Shown here in pieces: positions 6,277-6,383 of a stretch of 6,383 nucleotides of DNA. The position numbers were made by a program, and so were the translations under genes. The notes beneath the pieces were generated by a model that made no database searches, was not told where the DNA came from, and saw only the letters and a list, made by a program, of their open reading frames with translations. The stretch is from Desulfocapsa sp. (GTDB taxonomy: Bacteria; Desulfobacterota; Desulfobulbia; Desulfobulbales; Desulfocapsaceae). Location of the stretch: the NCBI GenBank assembly GCA_030635405.1, contig DAOVZA010000136.1:1-6383 (forward strand), written 5' to 3'. How positions within the stretch are numbered: position 1 is the stretch's first letter; every line of letters starts with the position of its first letter.

Positions 6277-6293
6277 CTGGCATCCTTCCTGCT
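6277..6293 (+). promoter_or_regulatory. Sigma-54 (RpoN) -24/-12 promoter
   Basis: CTGGCATCCTTCCTGCT matches the RpoN pattern: CTGGCA at -24, the invariant GG (6279-6280) and GC (6291-6292) exactly 10 bp apart, and TGCT at -12. Differences from the consensus YTGGCACGRNNNTTGCW are at four internal positions. Transcription would start near 6304, giving a leader of about 47 nt before the ATG at 6351. The AT-rich stretch 6190-6250, with five GTTAT units, lies between it and the upstream repeats and could be a bending region; I could not identify a clear IHF consensus. Sigma-54 promoters need an ATP-dependent enhancer-binding activator, which fits the repeat array upstream. Confidence 0.65.
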
Positions 6294-6350
6294 ATATACA
6301 AAGCAAGAAAACGAAAGAGTTTAGCAACTGAAACCAAAACGGAGGACACC

Positions 6351-6383
6351 ATGACTACAAATACAAATACAACAACCGCAACA
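6351..6383 (+). CDS. Unidentified gene, N-terminal 11 codons only (runs off right edge)
   Basis: ATG at 6351 is preceded by an excellent Shine-Dalgarno GGAGG (6341-6345) with 5-nt spacing, so this is very likely a real start. The visible product is MTTNTNTTTAT, strikingly Thr/Asn-rich and lacking the basic, hydrophobic pattern of a signal peptide so far. Too little is present to name a family. It is likely expressed from the sigma-54 promoter at 6277-6293, and therefore under control of a dedicated activator. Confidence 0.7.
   Translation, partial: MTTNTNTTTAT

Overview
The window looks like chromosomal DNA of a Gram-negative, probably anaerobic bacterium, most plausibly a sulfate- or sulfur-metabolising Desulfobacterota (delta-proteobacterial) lineage. 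This is inferred from the gene mix and is not proven. The mix is PAS-linked c-di-GMP enzymes, a small 2[4Fe-4S] ferredoxin with its own transcription unit, an exported NifX-like protein, a CBS-tailed ClC transporter and a sigma-54 type promoter. Base composition is moderately AT-rich. All genes read on the + strand. I see no mobile element, tRNA, rRNA or CRISPR array.

Layout. (1) Positions 1-2098 hold the 3' part of a PAS-PAS-GGDEF-EAL protein whose frame is open through the left edge. Its GGDEF motif is degenerate (GSDDF) and its EAL site is intact, so it is probably a c-di-GMP phosphodiesterase. (2) Positions 2099-2382 are a regulatory gap with a possible promoter/operator and a leader carrying a hairpin between two Shine-Dalgarno sequences. 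(3) Positions 2383-2571 encode a 62-residue ferredoxin. A strong intrinsic terminator overlaps its last codons, so it is probably monocistronic. (4) Positions 2572-2821 contain a striking 56-nt interrupted palindrome without a T-tract and a weak promoter. (5) Positions 2822-6026 hold three closely spaced genes (gaps of 34 and 15 nt), likely one operon: a PAS-GGDEF diguanylate cyclase with intact active and inhibitory sites, a secreted NifX/NifB-type small domain protein, and a ClC anion channel/transporter with two CBS domains. (6) Positions 6027-6350 are a long upstream region with helically phased CACATGTG-type repeats about 120-210 bp before a recognisable sigma-54 (-24/-12) promoter. It drives a gene with a strong RBS, of which only 11 codons are in the window.

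How they may work together. One c-di-GMP degrader and one c-di-GMP producer, each with PAS sensing, flank the ferredoxin gene, which suggests opposing control of local c-di-GMP pools by redox or ligand cues. Linking a cyclase to an exported NifX-like protein and a ClC transporter in one transcription unit is unusual, and I cannot assign a pathway to it. The features most worth a second look are the sigma-54 promoter with its phased repeat array, the cyclase/NifX-like/ClC cluster, the altered ClC selectivity motif (GPGVP) and the large palindrome at 2607-2662.
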